64,000 nucleotides of DNA from the NCBI GenBank assembly GCA_019454405.1, contig JACFOH010000007.1, positions 22,962-86,961 on the forward strand. The letters run 5' to 3'. Below the pieces are notes generated by a model. It did not search any database. It was given only the letters and a program-made list of their open reading frames with translations, and was not told the DNA's origin. The position numbers and the translations under genes are program-made. Below, piece by piece: positions 10,201 to 19,250 of this stretch (positions are counted from its first letter, which is position 1; each line of letters starts with the position of its first letter). This DNA is from Promineifilum sp. Its GTDB lineage: Bacteria; Chloroflexota; Anaerolineae; Promineifilales; Promineifilaceae.

Positions 10201-10247
10201 TCGGCATAGGGCCGGACAATCATAAAGTTAATTTTAACATGTTCCAT
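7215..10247 (-). CDS. priA: Primosomal replication restart helicase PriA, with enlarged N-terminal region
   Basis: A 3'-5' DNA helicase that recognises stalled forks and reloads the replisome. The N-terminal 3'-end DNA-binding domain (about 10-115) is recognisable by RPYAEVVVNVEV and the VGHLVEVEFGRR-type strand. Walker A is GVTGSGKTE at 468-476 and Walker B is DEEHD at 564-568. The eight-cysteine zinc module is at 723, 726, 732, 735, 750, 753, 763 and 766, followed by FGLGTERLEE and the IAKGLD-type helicase motif. At 1010 residues it is well above the usual 730-830. The extra sequence (about 130-460) contains several helical, winged-helix-like stretches and an acidic linker at about 425-460. 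The start could be Met9 (10223). It is divergent from the FAH-family gene. Confidence 0.95.
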   Translation of the reverse strand: MEHVKINFMIVRPYAEVVVNVEVSLAEAYTYHIPLDLRPALRVGHLVEVEFGRRLAQGTVVGFVDSAPVEDTKPIISLIDPDPVLWPWQIELARWLSERYMAPLNACFRLLLPPGLTRWSDSIYDVNPSWEGGGRLTDLQQRLVDLLRERGALREREIVRAIKDKKSKDAATQLVGRGILRRASVLDPPRVRPKHIRTAELIAGPALVRAALPQLGRASKAADILLYLNDSRDPLPAEATVLEATGAEMKHLQTLVDEGLVTRIPVATVVVPVPGAEPRTEQAAALAQLPLEPGELSSPELLAEWLDAGVARLEEQPAAVSLAIPPRRVMGHILRLRKAEGYGRILDFLAEEARPMPVGAIYEATDTTLRHLRQLANLELIRLDDVHVWRDSLADRDFAPADPPELTLDQARVWGRIKMAMIEREERVAEGPPDDEAPDAVEAADAEDTGPGLPDSTDAATLPFLLHGVTGSGKTEIYMRAIDFALSRGQQAIILVPEISLTPQTVRRFAARFPGRVAVIHSSLSEGERYDTWRRARRGLIDIVIGPRSALFSPLPNLGVIVIDEEHDGSYKHTPPVPPPYYHAREAAIALAGLTNAVVVMGSATPDVVTYHRAQSGRYQLLELPRRIMGHRRRIESQAERLHLESHYTPLSPDEGRDIMRLDEALTIPLPPVQVVDMRQELRAGNRSIFSRALDAAITETLERGEQSILFLNRRGSSTFVNCRDCGHVMKCPRCGIPLTYHQPRMTLTCHQCGHREQPPSVCPNCGSERIRYFGLGTERLEELVRECWPDARLVRWDRDTTGKEGSHEALLAGFINRESDILVGTQMIAKGLDLPFVTLVGVISADVALGLPDYNTGERAFQVLAQVAGRAGRGLLGGRVIIQTYDPGHYAIRAAADHDYAGFYVEEMRFRTRQALPPFRRIVRLLLTDPVNERAERMAKEMGNALHRVIRERALAATDLLGPTPAFFSRLDDRYRWHIVVRTPDPHRLLEDVPIPRGWMIDIDPESTL

Positions 10248-10325
10248 CTATAGAATTCAGGCATAATGGGCGAACATTCACCCGGCCGTCTCACTGGAGT
10301 AAACGGCACACGAGGAAAACCCATC

Positions 10326-11189
10326 TTGAAACTCGTCACCTATCAGCACGCCGACCGAATCGCCGTTGGCCTGTTACGCGAAGATACTATCGTCGATCTG
10401 TCGGCCGTCGCGCCGGATATGGTCGCCCTCATCGAATTGGGAGATGCAGGGTTGACCCGCATCAGGGGGATCGCCGCCACAGCCGCCGCTATCCCGCTAG
10501 CAGATGTAACTTTATTAGCCCCTATCCACCGCCCCCGACGCAACGTCATGTGTGTGGGCAAGAACTACGCCGAGCACACCCGCGAGTCGTACGAGGCTCG
10601 CGGAGAATCCGTCGAGGCCATCGACTATCCGGTCATCTTTACCAAAGCGACGACCTGCGTCAATGGACCTTATGGCGACATCCCGTTCGATGCCGCAGTT
10701 TCAGAAAAGATCGACTACGAAGCGGAGCTGGCCGTCATCATCGGCCGCCCGCTGAAAAACGCGACGCGCGAGGAAGCGCTGGCCGGCGTATTCGGCTACA
10801 CCGTGTTAAACGATGTGACGGCTCGCGACCTGCAAACCTTGCACAAGCAATTCTTCAAGGGCAAAAGCCTCGACGGCAGTTGCCCCATCGGACCATGCAT
10901 CGTAACGGCCGACGCAATTCCCGATCCCTACGCCTTACGCATCACCTGCCACGTCAACGGCGAATTGCGACAAGACAGCGCTAACGAGACCATGACGTTT
11001 GATATCCCAACGCTCATCGGCCATCTCTCGCGCGGGATGACTTTATTACCGGGCGACATCATCGCCACGGGCACGCCCAGCGGGGTGGGTTTCGCCATGA
11101 AACCGCCGGTTTTCCTCCAGCCCGGAGACGTCGTGGAATGCGCTATCGAAGGTATCGGGATTATCCGGAACCGTATCGCCGCCGTCTAA
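10326..11189 (+). CDS. Fumarylacetoacetate hydrolase (FAH) family protein
   Basis: A metal-dependent hydrolase or decarboxylase of oxo-acids, of the type seen in aromatic catabolism (fumarylpyruvate or 2-oxo-hept-diene-dioate substrates) or oxaloacetate decarboxylation. The 287 residues include the FAH hallmarks: a YAEHT stretch, KIDYEAELAVIIG supplying the acidic metal ligands, GYTVLNDVTARDLQ, GKSLDGSCPIGP and the C-terminal GDIIATGTPSGVG. I place the start at TTG 10326 because GAGGA (10312-10316) lies 9 nt upstream and family members begin at this point (MKLVTYQ). The ATG at 10266 would add 20 unconserved residues. The real substrate cannot be told from sequence, and no pathway genes are adjacent. 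Confidence 0.88.
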   Translation: MKLVTYQHADRIAVGLLREDTIVDLSAVAPDMVALIELGDAGLTRIRGIAATAAAIPLADVTLLAPIHRPRRNVMCVGKNYAEHTRESYEARGESVEAIDYPVIFTKATTCVNGPYGDIPFDAAVSEKIDYEAELAVIIGRPLKNATREEALAGVFGYTVLNDVTARDLQTLHKQFFKGKSLDGSCPIGPCIVTADAIPDPYALRITCHVNGELRQDSANETMTFDIPTLIGHLSRGMTLLPGDIIATGTPSGVGFAMKPPVFLQPGDVVECAIEGIGIIRNRIAAV

Positions 11190-11248
11190 ATTCGGACGAA
11201 TAACGTGCAATAGCGATCGCCGCTGCCGGCCGCGCCGTTTCAGTCTGA

Positions 11249-11276
11249 TTGACACGGTAAGTGGCCGTGGTATAAT
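11249..11276 (+). promoter_or_regulatory. Consensus sigma-70 promoter for the S1-protein leader
   Basis: A perfect TTGACA (11249-11254) and a perfect TATAAT (11271-11276) are separated by 16 bp. Transcription should start near 11283, giving a leader of about 280 nt before the S1 gene. Confidence 0.85.
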
Positions 11277-11282
11277 TGGGAA

Positions 11283-11513
11283 TTGGCTGAGTGGGTTAAC
11301 GGTCGGGCGGCGAAGAGTTCAAGTGATTGAAAAAACCACAAGATACGACTCGTGCGTACACTTGCGGTTTTACAATTAAGACTCCAAGAGACTATTATGC
11401 TGAATAGATAACGCCACCTAACCCTTTCTGAAAGGACACTTTATAAGTGTCAATGGCGTAGGAGCTCGGCCCGTAGTTGTCGCCTTAGACAACAGAGGCC
11501 GAGTTTTTGTTTT
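11283..11513 (+). ncRNA. Structured leader or independent small RNA upstream of the S1 gene, identity unknown
   Basis: Three elements lie between the consensus promoter and the S1 gene. Hairpin 1 pairs 11332-11342 with 11361-11371 (11 positions, one mismatch) plus an inner 4-bp stem. A compact three-way junction is closed by ACGCCA (11411-11416)/TGGCGT (11454-11459), with two abutting hairpins at 11423-11435 (5 bp, 3-nt loop) and 11436-11450 (6 bp, 3-nt loop). It ends with an intrinsic terminator. Terminator placement about 50 nt before the start codon suggests attenuation or riboswitch-like control of rpsA-infA. It could also be a free-standing small RNA of about 230 nt. It does not fit 6S, SRP, RNase P or hammerhead RNAs. 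Confidence 0.5.
11465..11513 (+). terminator. Intrinsic terminator at the end of the S1 leader
   Basis: CTCGGCC (11465-11471) pairs with GGCCGAG (11497-11503), an inner GTTGTC/GACAAC stem (11476-11481 with 11488-11493) extends it, and TTTTTGTTTT follows at 11504-11513. It lies between promoter and start codon, so full-length S1 mRNA requires read-through or antitermination. Confidence 0.85.
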
Positions 11514-11562
11514 AGTTAAGGGATCTGCAATCCGCAAAACATAAGCCGTTGTAGGAAAACGT

Positions 11563-13074
11563 ATGTCTGAAGAATCGATGAACTCCTTAGAAGATCTGCT
11601 GGACCAGCACGATTATGATATGCCCCAACCCGGAGATATCCGCATGGGCATCGTCGTGACCAACACACCGCAAGGCCTTATCATCGATCTGGGATTGAAA
11701 CGCGATGGCATCGTGCCCCAGTCTGATCTCGCAAAACTAGAGCCTGAGGAGCGCGAGGAGATTAAGGTAAACGACGAGATCCCTGTCTATGTCGTCCAGA
11801 CTGAGGACCCCGAGGCGCTAGTCGTTTCCATTCACCTGGCCCGCCTTAATCAGGATTGGGTGCAGGCGGAAGCGCTTCTCGCCAGCGGAGAGATTTTCGA
11901 GGGCGAGGTAATCGGCTACAACAAAGGCGGCGTCATCGTCCCCTACGGCCGTATTCGCGGGTTTGTGCCCATCTCGCATCTGAGCGACGTGACGCCCGGT
12001 ATGGGCGAGCGTCGCCGCCAGCAACGCCTGGCTCGCCTGCGCGGCGAGACGATCGGCGTCAAGATTATCGAGGTCGACCGCCACCGCCATCGTCTGGTCA
12101 TGTCGCAGCGCGAAGCCCAGAAGGAATGGGAGGAAAAGAAGCGCGGCGAGCTCCTGGAAGTACTGCAACCGGGCGAGGTCCGTACCGGCCGCGTGAGCGG
12201 CATGCGCGATTTCGGCGCGTTTGTTGATCTGGGCGGGGCCGATGGTCTGGTCCATATTTCGGAACTTTCATGGCACCGGATCGAACACCCACGCGAAGCC
12301 GTCAAGCTGGGAGACGAAATCGAGGTCTACGTTCTGGGTATCGATCAGGAGTCTGGTCGCATCAGTCTGAGCCGCAAGAAATTGCTGCCCAATCCATGGG
12401 ATACTGTCGCCCAACGGTACGTCCAGAACCAACTCGTCGAAGGCAAGATCACACGCATTCTCGATTACGGCGCGTTCGCCGAAATCGAGCCGGGTGTCGA
12501 AGGCTTGCTCCATGTCTCACAACTGTCGCGCAATCCGGTGGAGAATCCCCACGATGTGGTTCATGAAGGCGAGACTCATTTATTGCGTATCGTCAGCATC
12601 GATCAGAAGCGCCAGCGCATCGGTCTGAGTCTGAAAGCAGTGACGCCAACGGAACAGATCGAGTGGATGGCCCAGAGGGAATTGGCCGAAGCGTTGCGGC
12701 TCGAAGAAGAAGAGGCTGCTCAGGCAGCACGCAGAATTCCGAGCAAGGACGAGGCCCAGGAAGTCCCTGAGGCTGAAGAGGCGGAGTCGCCGGTCGCCGA
12801 TGACGTGGAAGCCGCCGTAGAAGAAACCGGCGCAATCGTCGAGGAAGTCATCGGCGAAGCCGAAGTCGCTCTCGATGATGTCGAGGCAGCTGTCGAGGAT
12901 ATTGAAGATACCGTTGATGAAGCCGCGGAAACAGTCGAAGGGACAATCATCATTGAAGAAGTTTCCGAACCGGCCGATGAAGGCGAAGCAATCGTTGAAG
13001 AACTGATAGAAGCTGTGTCTGAAACGGCCGAGAATGAGGATCCGGGCGAGGCTAATGACGCCCCCCTCGAATAA
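11563..13074 (+). CDS. rpsA: 30S ribosomal protein S1-like protein with four S1 domains and an acidic tail
   Basis: An RNA-binding protein expected to assist mRNA docking on the 30S subunit. Four S1 (OB-fold) repeats begin near residues 23, 108, 204 and 288; repeats 3 and 4 carry the best motifs ([20 protein letters not shown] and [21 protein letters not shown]). From about 385 to 503 the protein changes to an Ala/Val/Glu/Asp-rich tail with repeated VEE, VED and VEAAVE units and almost no basic residues. TAGGA lies upstream of the ATG. infA follows after 16 bp, so the two translation genes are probably co-transcribed from the promoter at 11249. Four repeats rather than six is common outside Proteobacteria. 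Confidence 0.9.
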   Translation: MSEESMNSLEDLLDQHDYDMPQPGDIRMGIVVTNTPQGLIIDLGLKRDGIVPQSDLAKLEPEEREEIKVNDEIPVYVVQTEDPEALVVSIHLARLNQDWVQAEALLASGEIFEGEVIGYNKGGVIVPYGRIRGFVPISHLSDVTPGMGERRRQQRLARLRGETIGVKIIEVDRHRHRLVMSQREAQKEWEEKKRGELLEVLQPGEVRTGRVSGMRDFGAFVDLGGADGLVHISELSWHRIEHPREAVKLGDEIEVYVLGIDQESGRISLSRKKLLPNPWDTVAQRYVQNQLVEGKITRILDYGAFAEIEPGVEGLLHVSQLSRNPVENPHDVVHEGETHLLRIVSIDQKRQRIGLSLKAVTPTEQIEWMAQRELAEALRLEEEEAAQAARRIPSKDEAQEVPEAEEAESPVADDVEAAVEETGAIVEEVIGEAEVALDDVEAAVEDIEDTVDEAAETVEGTIIIEEVSEPADEGEAIVEELIEAVSETAENEDPGEANDAPLE

Positions 13075-13090
13075 ATAAACGCAGGAGTTT

Positions 13091-13336
13091 ATGGCTAAAA
13101 AAGAAGATAAGTTAGAGGTCGAAGGTACGGTCATTGAACTGCTGCCGAATACGCAGTTCACGGTCGAGTTGGATAACGGGCATCGGGTTTTGTCCTATCT
13201 TTCCGGTCGCATGCGCAAGCATTACATCCGCATTTTGCTGGGTGACCGGGTACGGGTAGAGATGACGCCTTATGATCTGGAACGCGGCCGTATCACTTAC
13301 CGTTACCGTCGCAACGTTCAAGCCGCCGAAGCCTGA
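13091..13336 (+). CDS. infA: Translation initiation factor IF-1
   Basis: An 81-residue single OB-fold protein that binds the 30S A site during initiation. It has the family start [14 protein letters not shown], the [21 protein letters not shown] core and the [21 protein letters not shown] strand. AGGAG sits 5 nt before the ATG. The C-terminus (RRNVQAAEA) is slightly longer than the standard 72-residue form. Its position directly after the S1 gene suggests joint expression. Confidence 0.97.
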   Translation: MAKKEDKLEVEGTVIELLPNTQFTVELDNGHRVLSYLSGRMRKHYIRILLGDRVRVEMTPYDLERGRITYRYRRNVQAAEA

Positions 13337-13399
13337 CCTCGACTCAACAGGCTGGGGATTTATCGCCCGGCGATACGGACCCGACAGCCGGCCGTCTAC

Positions 13400-14332
13400 T
13401 CAACGATGGCCGGCTATGAAGGTTATCCAATCGCCCGAGACGATAGTATCCAGCACTCTCCCCCCGGCTGAGGCCAGCGCCGCCTCAACATCAGGGCCTT
13501 GTTCAACAATAATACCGCTCAGTACGAGCCGTCCATCGGCCACCAGGTAAGATAACAGCCCCTTCTCGCTCAACAATTGAATAATGACCGGGGCCAGGAT
13601 ATTGGCCACAACCACATCCCACGTTTCACGTGATGTTTCATGGCGGACACTATCCAGTTCGCCTCGCCAGACATGGATCGACGGCCGCACATTATTTTGA
13701 GTGGCATTATCGATGGTCGCGCGAACGGCCAGTTCATCGGTGTCGAAAGCGTCGATACCAACCGCGCCCAGTTTGGCGGCCGCGACCGACAGGATGCCGG
13801 AGCCTGTGCCCGCGTCCAACACGCTTGCTCCCGGAACGATAAGTTCCTCCAGGGCGCGCAAACACCCCTGAGTCGTCGGATGCAGCCCCGTGCCAAAGGC
13901 CATTCCAGGATCGAGCACCAGGATGATATCGTCTGGTCGAGCGTCCTCGTCTGATTCACGCGGCAACCACGCAGGCCAGATCTTGAGCCGGCGACCGACG
14001 CGAAAGGGCGTGTAGTGTGCTTTCCAGGCATTGGCCCAATCCTCGTCCGCTAATTCACGGAAGACAGGCTCAGGAATGGGATACAGTCGGCCGAGATGGT
14101 AGAGGATCTCCTCGATCCGGCGACGCAATGCAGGCGTATCTTCATCGCCGGGCACATAGATGAGCACCGTCACATACGGTTCCAGCGCATCGGGATCGGC
14201 CGTCGATTCATCGCCGAGCTGCTGCAAAACCACGCTCTCTTGATAAGCAAAAGGCCGCAGCAGTTCTGCCACGGCCTCGGCGCCCTCGCCGTCGGTTCGT
14301 ACACTCACTTCCAGCCAGTGCATCGCGCTCAT
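13400..14332 (-). CDS. prmA: Ribosomal protein L11 methyltransferase
   Basis: SAM-dependent trimethylation of ribosomal protein L11. The N-terminal substrate-recognition domain starts [20 protein letters not shown]. The Rossmann methyltransferase domain carries [20 protein letters not shown] (SAM motif I) and the catalytic-region NILAPVI. The start ATG overlaps the dnaJ stop (ATGA), the usual sign of translational coupling. It is the last gene of the hrcA-grpE-dnaK-dnaJ operon, an arrangement also known in Firmicutes. Its 3' end overlaps an inverted repeat (13386-13393 with 13408-13415) facing infA. Confidence 0.93.
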   Translation of the reverse strand: MSAMHWLEVSVRTDGEGAEAVAELLRPFAYQESVVLQQLGDESTADPDALEPYVTVLIYVPGDEDTPALRRRIEEILYHLGRLYPIPEPVFRELADEDWANAWKAHYTPFRVGRRLKIWPAWLPRESDEDARPDDIILVLDPGMAFGTGLHPTTQGCLRALEELIVPGASVLDAGTGSGILSVAAAKLGAVGIDAFDTDELAVRATIDNATQNNVRPSIHVWRGELDSVRHETSRETWDVVVANILAPVIIQLLSEKGLLSYLVADGRLVLSGIIVEQGPDVEAALASAGGRVLDTIVSGDWITFIAGHR

Positions 14333-15486
14333 CCGAATAAATCTCCCAATGCGTCTTTTAACTGACCCAGAATACCTTTGCCCCGCTGGGGTACGACTTC
14401 ACGGCCGAGAGAGCGTGATAGTTCAGTAAACAGGGTCTTTTGCTCATCCGTCAGGTTCTTCGGTATGGCGACGTTCATAATCACCAACTGGTCGCCACGG
14501 CCGATATTGGTGCTCCGGCCCGTTCGGTCCAATTTAGGCACGCCCAGCCCGCGCATACGAAAGACCCGACCCGACTGCGTTCCCGCGGGGATATGGAGGT
14601 TCATCTCACCATCCACTGTCGGCACGGCGATCTCGTCGCCCAAAGCCGCTTGCGCCACGTTGATTTGCATGTCAAGCACGATATCATCGCCGCGGCGTTG
14701 GAAATATTCGTGGGGAGCGACGGTCAGAACGACGAAGAGGTTGCCCGGAGGACCGCCATCAAGCCCCGCCCCACCTTCGTTTGTCAATCGAATCTGTGTG
14801 TCGCTATCTACGCCCGCCGGGATCTTGACTTTCTTGGTCACGGTGCGTTCGACGACTTTGCGGCCGCTGCACTCGTGACAAACGTTAGGGATGATCTCTC
14901 CCGTCCCGTTACAGGTATGGCAAGTAGTGACGTTGACGAACTGCCCCAGGATCGATTGCTGAACCCGACGCACTTCACCTGTGCCGTTGCAAGTCGTGCA
15001 GGTAATCGGCCGTGAACCCGGCTCAGCGCCGCTCCCGTTGCAAATCGAGCACGTTTCCGTACGTCGATATTCGATCTCGCGCTCGGTGCCGAATACCGCC
15101 TCTTCGAAGGTGATCGTCAGATCATAGCGCAAGTCCGGCCCGCGCCGCGGGCCATGGCGCCGGCGACGCCCCGCGCCTGCCCCGCCAAATGAGCCAAAAA
15201 ATTCCTCAAAGATATCGGCAAAGCCGCCGAAGCCCTGCTCATACCCGGAGAAGCCGCCATTCCCGACGCCTGCATGCCCAAAACGATCGTAAGCCGCCCG
15301 TTTGTCATCATCCGACAAGACCTCGTAGGCCTCGCTTATTTCCTTGAACCGATCGTTGGCATCAGGTTCATTGTTCACGTCGGGGTGATATTGGCGCGCC
15401 AGACTGCGGTACTGCTTCTTCAGCTCTTCTTTCGTCACAGTCCGGGAGACGCCCAGGACTTCATAGTAATCGCGCTTCGATGACAT
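14329..15486 (-). CDS. dnaJ: Chaperone protein DnaJ
   Basis: The Hsp40 co-chaperone that stimulates DnaK ATPase and delivers substrates. The N-terminal J domain carries HPD at 34-36, followed by a Gly/Phe-rich linker ([20 protein letters not shown]) and a basic patch. The zinc-binding region has four CxxCxGxG-type repeats starting [24 protein letters not shown] and CHECSGRK, and C-terminal substrate-binding domains follow. At 385 residues it is full length. It follows dnaK in the operon and overlaps prmA by 4 bp. Confidence 0.97.
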   Translation of the reverse strand: MSSKRDYYEVLGVSRTVTKEELKKQYRSLARQYHPDVNNEPDANDRFKEISEAYEVLSDDDKRAAYDRFGHAGVGNGGFSGYEQGFGGFADIFEEFFGSFGGAGAGRRRRHGPRRGPDLRYDLTITFEEAVFGTEREIEYRRTETCSICNGSGAEPGSRPITCTTCNGTGEVRRVQQSILGQFVNVTTCHTCNGTGEIIPNVCHECSGRKVVERTVTKKVKIPAGVDSDTQIRLTNEGGAGLDGGPPGNLFVVLTVAPHEYFQRRGDDIVLDMQINVAQAALGDEIAVPTVDGEMNLHIPAGTQSGRVFRMRGLGVPKLDRTGRSTNIGRGDQLVIMNVAIPKNLTDEQKTLFTELSRSLGREVVPQRGKGILGQLKDALGDLFG

Positions 15487-15552
15487 AATATAAGATCTCA
15501 GATTCGGCAGGCAGCCGCATCACAGCCGCTACCTGCCGAACCCAGGAAAGAA

Positions 15553-17460
15553 TCAATTGGCGTCGCTGAATTCACCTTCAACGACATCTTCGTCGGAGCC
15601 ACCACCGGCCTCCGAACCGGTATCAGGGCCGCCATCAGCTTGCGGACCGGTCGCGCCCGCCTGATACATGGCCGCGCCTACTTGCTGTACAGCTTGCTCC
15701 AGTCGTTGGGCAGCCTGCCGCATACCGGCTACATCGTTATTATTGAGGGCCGTCTTCACCTCGTCGATCCGGGCTTGCACATCGGCCTTGTGGGATTCGG
15801 AAACCTTGTCGGCATTGTCGGCCAGAAACTTCTCAGCCATATAGGTGGTCGAATCGGCCACATTGCGCGCCTCAACCTCTTCCTTGCGTCGCGTATCATC
15901 GGCGGCATGGCTCTCAGCGTCGCGCATCATGCGGTCGATCTCGTCCTTGGCCAAGCCGCTGGATGGAATGATCTGCATCGCCTGCTGGCGGTTGGTGGCT
16001 TTATCACGGGCGCTGACGTTCAGGATACCGTTGGCGTCGATATCAAACGATACCTCGATCTGGGGCACGCCACGCGGCGCGGGCGGCAACCCGTCAAGAA
16101 TGAATCGACCCAGGCTCTTGTTATCGCCCGCCATCGGACGCTCGCCTTGCACGACATGAATCTCTACCTGGGTCTGGCCATCGGCCGCGGTGGAGAAGAT
16201 CTGGCTCTTCTTGGTCGGAATAGTGGTATTACGCTCGATCAGCGGCGTAGCCACACCGCCCAACGTTTCGATACCCAGCGTCAGCGGAGTGACATCGAGT
16301 AAAACGACTTCCTTGACATCACCGCCCAATACGCCGGCCTGGATAGCTGCGCCCAGCGCCACGACCTCGTCAGGGTTGACGCCCTTGTGCGGGTCCCGGT
16401 TGAAGAATTTACGCACGGCCTCCTGAATGGCAGGCATACGGGTCATGCCGCCGACCAGAATAACTTCGGTGATGTCGCCCACCGACAGACCGGCGTCCTT
16501 CAGCGCCTTGCGGCACGGCTCGATGGAGCGTTGCACAAGGTCATCCGTCAATTGTTCCAGCTTGGCGCGGGTCAGCGTCAGGTTCATATGCTTCGGCCCG
16601 GCGGCGTCAGCAGTGATGAAGGGCAGATTCAATTCCGATTGCATCGTCGTTGACAGCTCGACCTTGGCCTTCTCGGCCGCCTCGCGCAAACGCTGCAGAG
16701 CTTGCTTGTCATTGCGCAGATCGATGCCCTCTTCCATCTTGAACTGGTCGGCTGCCCAGTCGATGATACGCTGATCAAAGTCATCGCCGCCCAGGAAGGT
16801 ATCGCCGTTGGTCGACTTCACTTCAAAGACGCCATCGCCCACTTCCAGGATGGAGATATCAAACGTGCCGCCACCCAGATCATAGACGGCGATCATCTCG
16901 TCCTTGTTGTTACCCAGTCCGTAAGCCAGCGATGAGGCCGTCGGTTCGTTGACGATACGCAACACTTCCAGACCGGCGATCTTGCCCGCGTCCTTGGTAG
17001 CCTGGCGCTGGCTATCGTTGAAGTACGCCGGCACAGTGATAACCGCCTGGGTCACCGTCTGGCCCAGGTAGGCTTCGGCGTCGGTTTTGATCTTCTGCAA
17101 GATCATGGCCGAAATCTCGGGCGGTGAATATTCGCGACCGTTCATGACCACGCGAACATCGCCATTCGGGGCCTGTTTGACCTCATAGGGTACGTATGCC
17201 AAAGCCCGTTGCACTTCCTGATCGTCGAATTTACGACCCATGAAGCGCTTGACGGAATATATTGTGTTTTGCGGGTTGACGACCGCCTGGCGCTTGGCCA
17301 CCTGGCCCACCAGCCGCTCGCCCGTTTTGGGGTTCACAGCCACCACGGACGGGAACAGCCGGCTGCCCTCCGAGCTGGGGATGACGACAGGCTCGCCACC
17401 TTCCATCACGGCGACAACGGAGTTCGTTGTGCCCAAGTCAATACCGATTATCGTTGCCAT
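15553..17460 (-). CDS. dnaK: Molecular chaperone DnaK (Hsp70)
   Basis: The ATP-driven Hsp70 chaperone, 635 residues, full length. The nucleotide-binding domain begins [20 protein letters not shown] and includes [41 protein letters not shown] and the linker region [14 protein letters not shown]. The C-terminal lid ends in a Gly/Asp/Glu-rich tail (EGEFSDAN). AGAGGA precedes the ATG. It lies between grpE and dnaJ. Confidence 0.98.
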   Translation of the reverse strand: MATIIGIDLGTTNSVVAVMEGGEPVVIPSSEGSRLFPSVVAVNPKTGERLVGQVAKRQAVVNPQNTIYSVKRFMGRKFDDQEVQRALAYVPYEVKQAPNGDVRVVMNGREYSPPEISAMILQKIKTDAEAYLGQTVTQAVITVPAYFNDSQRQATKDAGKIAGLEVLRIVNEPTASSLAYGLGNNKDEMIAVYDLGGGTFDISILEVGDGVFEVKSTNGDTFLGGDDFDQRIIDWAADQFKMEEGIDLRNDKQALQRLREAAEKAKVELSTTMQSELNLPFITADAAGPKHMNLTLTRAKLEQLTDDLVQRSIEPCRKALKDAGLSVGDITEVILVGGMTRMPAIQEAVRKFFNRDPHKGVNPDEVVALGAAIQAGVLGGDVKEVVLLDVTPLTLGIETLGGVATPLIERNTTIPTKKSQIFSTAADGQTQVEIHVVQGERPMAGDNKSLGRFILDGLPPAPRGVPQIEVSFDIDANGILNVSARDKATNRQQAMQIIPSSGLAKDEIDRMMRDAESHAADDTRRKEEVEARNVADSTTYMAEKFLADNADKVSESHKADVQARIDEVKTALNNNDVAGMRQAAQRLEQAVQQVGAAMYQAGATGPQADGGPDTGSEAGGGSDEDVVEGEFSDAN

Positions 17461-17489
17461 TGATTCTGTCCTCTTTCAGTTATTGCTTC

Positions 17490-18032
17490 TCAGGGAGCGA
17501 CCGTGACGAGCGAAGGCCGAATCACCCGATCGCCCAGCTGGTAGCCGCGTCTCATTTCATTGACAATTATGCCGCTATCATGTTCATCTGAAGGTTCTTG
17601 CGATAGCGCTTCGTGGAAGTTGGGATCGAAAGGTTTTCCAATAGCCGGGATCACCTGCACGTTCATTCCTTCCAGAACGGAGAGCATCTTGCGATAGACC
17701 AGCGTCACCCCCACGATCCAGGGATCTTCCTTATCTTCTCCCGGCACGGATTCCAGCGCGCGCTCAAAATCGTCAAGTAACGGCAAAAGCTTAGCGACGA
17801 TTTCCACCGTGGCGTCAACGGAAGCTTCGGCCCGCTGGCGCTCGAATCGCTTGCGCGCGTTGGCGAATTCGGCCTGGGTACGCTGCCACCCGTCGAGATT
17901 ACGGGCCGCCTCAGCTTGCGCGGCGGCCAGTTGCTCGACCAGAACAGGCTCGGCTGCAGACTCTTCTAGCGCAGCCGCATCGGCCGCGCCGGCCGGCTCA
18001 TCCCATATTTGTTCATCATTCGTGATTGTCAC
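17490..18032 (-). CDS. grpE: Nucleotide exchange factor GrpE
   Basis: Promotes ADP release from DnaK. It has a long N-terminal coiled coil (Ala/Glu-rich, about 30-80) and the conserved C-terminal beta domain ending GYQLGDRVIRPSLVTVAP, with NFHEALSQEP before it. I prefer the GTG at 18032 because GAGG lies 9 nt upstream; the TTG at 18041 touches that Shine-Dalgarno sequence. It overlaps the 3' end of hrcA by 17 bp, implying coupled translation. Confidence 0.95.
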   Translation of the reverse strand: MTITNDEQIWDEPAGAADAAALEESAAEPVLVEQLAAAQAEAARNLDGWQRTQAEFANARKRFERQRAEASVDATVEIVAKLLPLLDDFERALESVPGEDKEDPWIVGVTLVYRKMLSVLEGMNVQVIPAIGKPFDPNFHEALSQEPSDEHDSGIIVNEMRRGYQLGDRVIRPSLVTVAP

Positions 18033-19188
18033 TGTGTTCAACCTCTATCTGATCCAGGATAGCGCCCGGAGCGTTGCGCCGTGCGACAGTGTCTGTATCC
18101 TGTACGAAATATTCATATACAAAGCCGCTCATCAGGTCCGCGACGTAGCGCACTGCGGCGACATTGCGGTCGTAGGGCATGCGCGTGGGGCCAACAACGG
18201 CCAGCGTGCCGGAAAAGTTGTCAGTAACGCCGTAGCGCGAGAAGATCATGGTGCAGTCCCGAAGTTCTTCCCAGCGGCCATCGCCGCCGATCACCACCTG
18301 CACCCCTTCTCCCCTCTGGATTTTCGTCTCGGCCAGCACCGAAGCCAGCAGCGTCCGCTCCTCGAGGAGTCGCACGGCGTGGCGTGTGCCTTCGTCGTTG
18401 AGGATATTCACCAGGCCATCGCGATAGATATCGCTGATCGGCCGGTGGTCCGCCCGATGCAAGACATCGATCACCAATCTGGCCACCTCGTTTTCCAACG
18501 TATCCAGGTGGCTATCGGCGATGCACGTGGCGATATCCTCTGAATCCATATCAGGGAATAGCCCATTCAACCGCTCGGCCACTGCGCTTAGACGAGATTG
18601 CGGCAACGGCTCGGCCAGCGTAAGCATTTGTTGCTTCACCTCGCCGCCGAACAGCACGATCACCATCAGGACCAGGCGGCCCTGGGTGGAGATCAGTTGC
18701 ACATGCTTGAAGCGATTGGCGCGAGCCTGCGGGGCGGTGATGAAGCTGGCGCTGCCGGACGTGCGGGCCAGGATAGCGGCCGAGAGGCGCATCCATTGGC
18801 CCAACTCCAGACGGGCCTGATGGAATTGGTGGCGGATCATTTGCCGCTCGTGAAGCGGTAAATGGAACTCACCCAACAACTTCTGAACGAAATAGCGATA
18901 GCCGCGCTCTGTCGGAATTCGGCCGGCCGACGTATGAAGCTGAGCCAGATAGCCCATCTCCCCCAGAGCGACGAACTCATTACGCACGGTGGCAGAACTG
19001 TAATCGAGGCCATAATCCTCGACCAGCGTCTTGGAACCGACTGGCTTGCCCGTTTCAATATAGCTACGGACAACCATGGCCAGTATTCGCTCTTGACGTT
19101 CCGTCAGTGCCAGAAATTCAATCTCGTCCACGATACAACCATCGACCGGGCGACCAACCTTTATCGTGGTTGCGCCCCGACCACTCAT
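18016..19188 (-). CDS. hrcA: Heat-inducible transcription repressor HrcA
   Basis: Represses the chaperone operon by binding CIRCE operators, with activity dependent on GroEL in studied species. The N-terminal winged helix is recognisable (LTERQERILAMVVRSYIETGKPVGSKTLVE, SSATVRNEFVALGEMGYLAQLHTSAGRIPTERGYR), followed by a GAF-like dimerisation region and the C-terminal VGPTRMPYDRNVAAVRYVA signature. The ATG at 19188 is chosen; an in-frame TTG at 19221 lies inside the CIRCE element and is unlikely, and a GTG at 19131 is a shorter alternative. First gene of the operon. Confidence 0.95.
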   Translation of the reverse strand: MSGRGATTIKVGRPVDGCIVDEIEFLALTERQERILAMVVRSYIETGKPVGSKTLVEDYGLDYSSATVRNEFVALGEMGYLAQLHTSAGRIPTERGYRYFVQKLLGEFHLPLHERQMIRHQFHQARLELGQWMRLSAAILARTSGSASFITAPQARANRFKHVQLISTQGRLVLMVIVLFGGEVKQQMLTLAEPLPQSRLSAVAERLNGLFPDMDSEDIATCIADSHLDTLENEVARLVIDVLHRADHRPISDIYRDGLVNILNDEGTRHAVRLLEERTLLASVLAETKIQRGEGVQVVIGGDGRWEELRDCTMIFSRYGVTDNFSGTLAVVGPTRMPYDRNVAAVRYVADLMSGFVYEYFVQDTDTVARRNAPGAILDQIEVEHSDNHE

Positions 19189-19210
19189 TCGCCTGATTCC
19201 TGTGCCAAGC

Positions 19211-19237
19211 CTGGCACTCAAATATTGCGAGTGCTAA
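19211..19237. promoter_or_regulatory. CIRCE operator (HrcA binding site)
   Basis: Left arm CTGGCACTC (19211-19219), 9-bp spacer, right arm GAGTGCTAA (19229-19237). The right arm matches the consensus perfectly; the left differs at two outer positions from TTAGCACTC. It sits between the predicted promoter and hrcA, the right place for autorepression of the chaperone operon. Confidence 0.93.
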
Positions 19238-19250
19238 ATAGGCCGGATTG

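Noticed and set aside
11283-11513. 6S RNA, hammerhead ribozyme, SRP or RNase P RNA for the S1 leader
   Set aside because: The 5' and 3' ends do not pair as in 6S; the hammerhead core and the conserved SRP and RNase P motifs are absent.
13386-13415. AGCCGGCC/GGCCGGCT inverted repeat as terminator of infA
   Set aside because: It has a 14-nt loop and no T tract; it overlaps the prmA coding end, so function is unclear.
18016-19221. TTG at 19221 as the hrcA start
   Set aside because: The codon lies inside the CIRCE operator; starts at 19188 or 19131 fit better.
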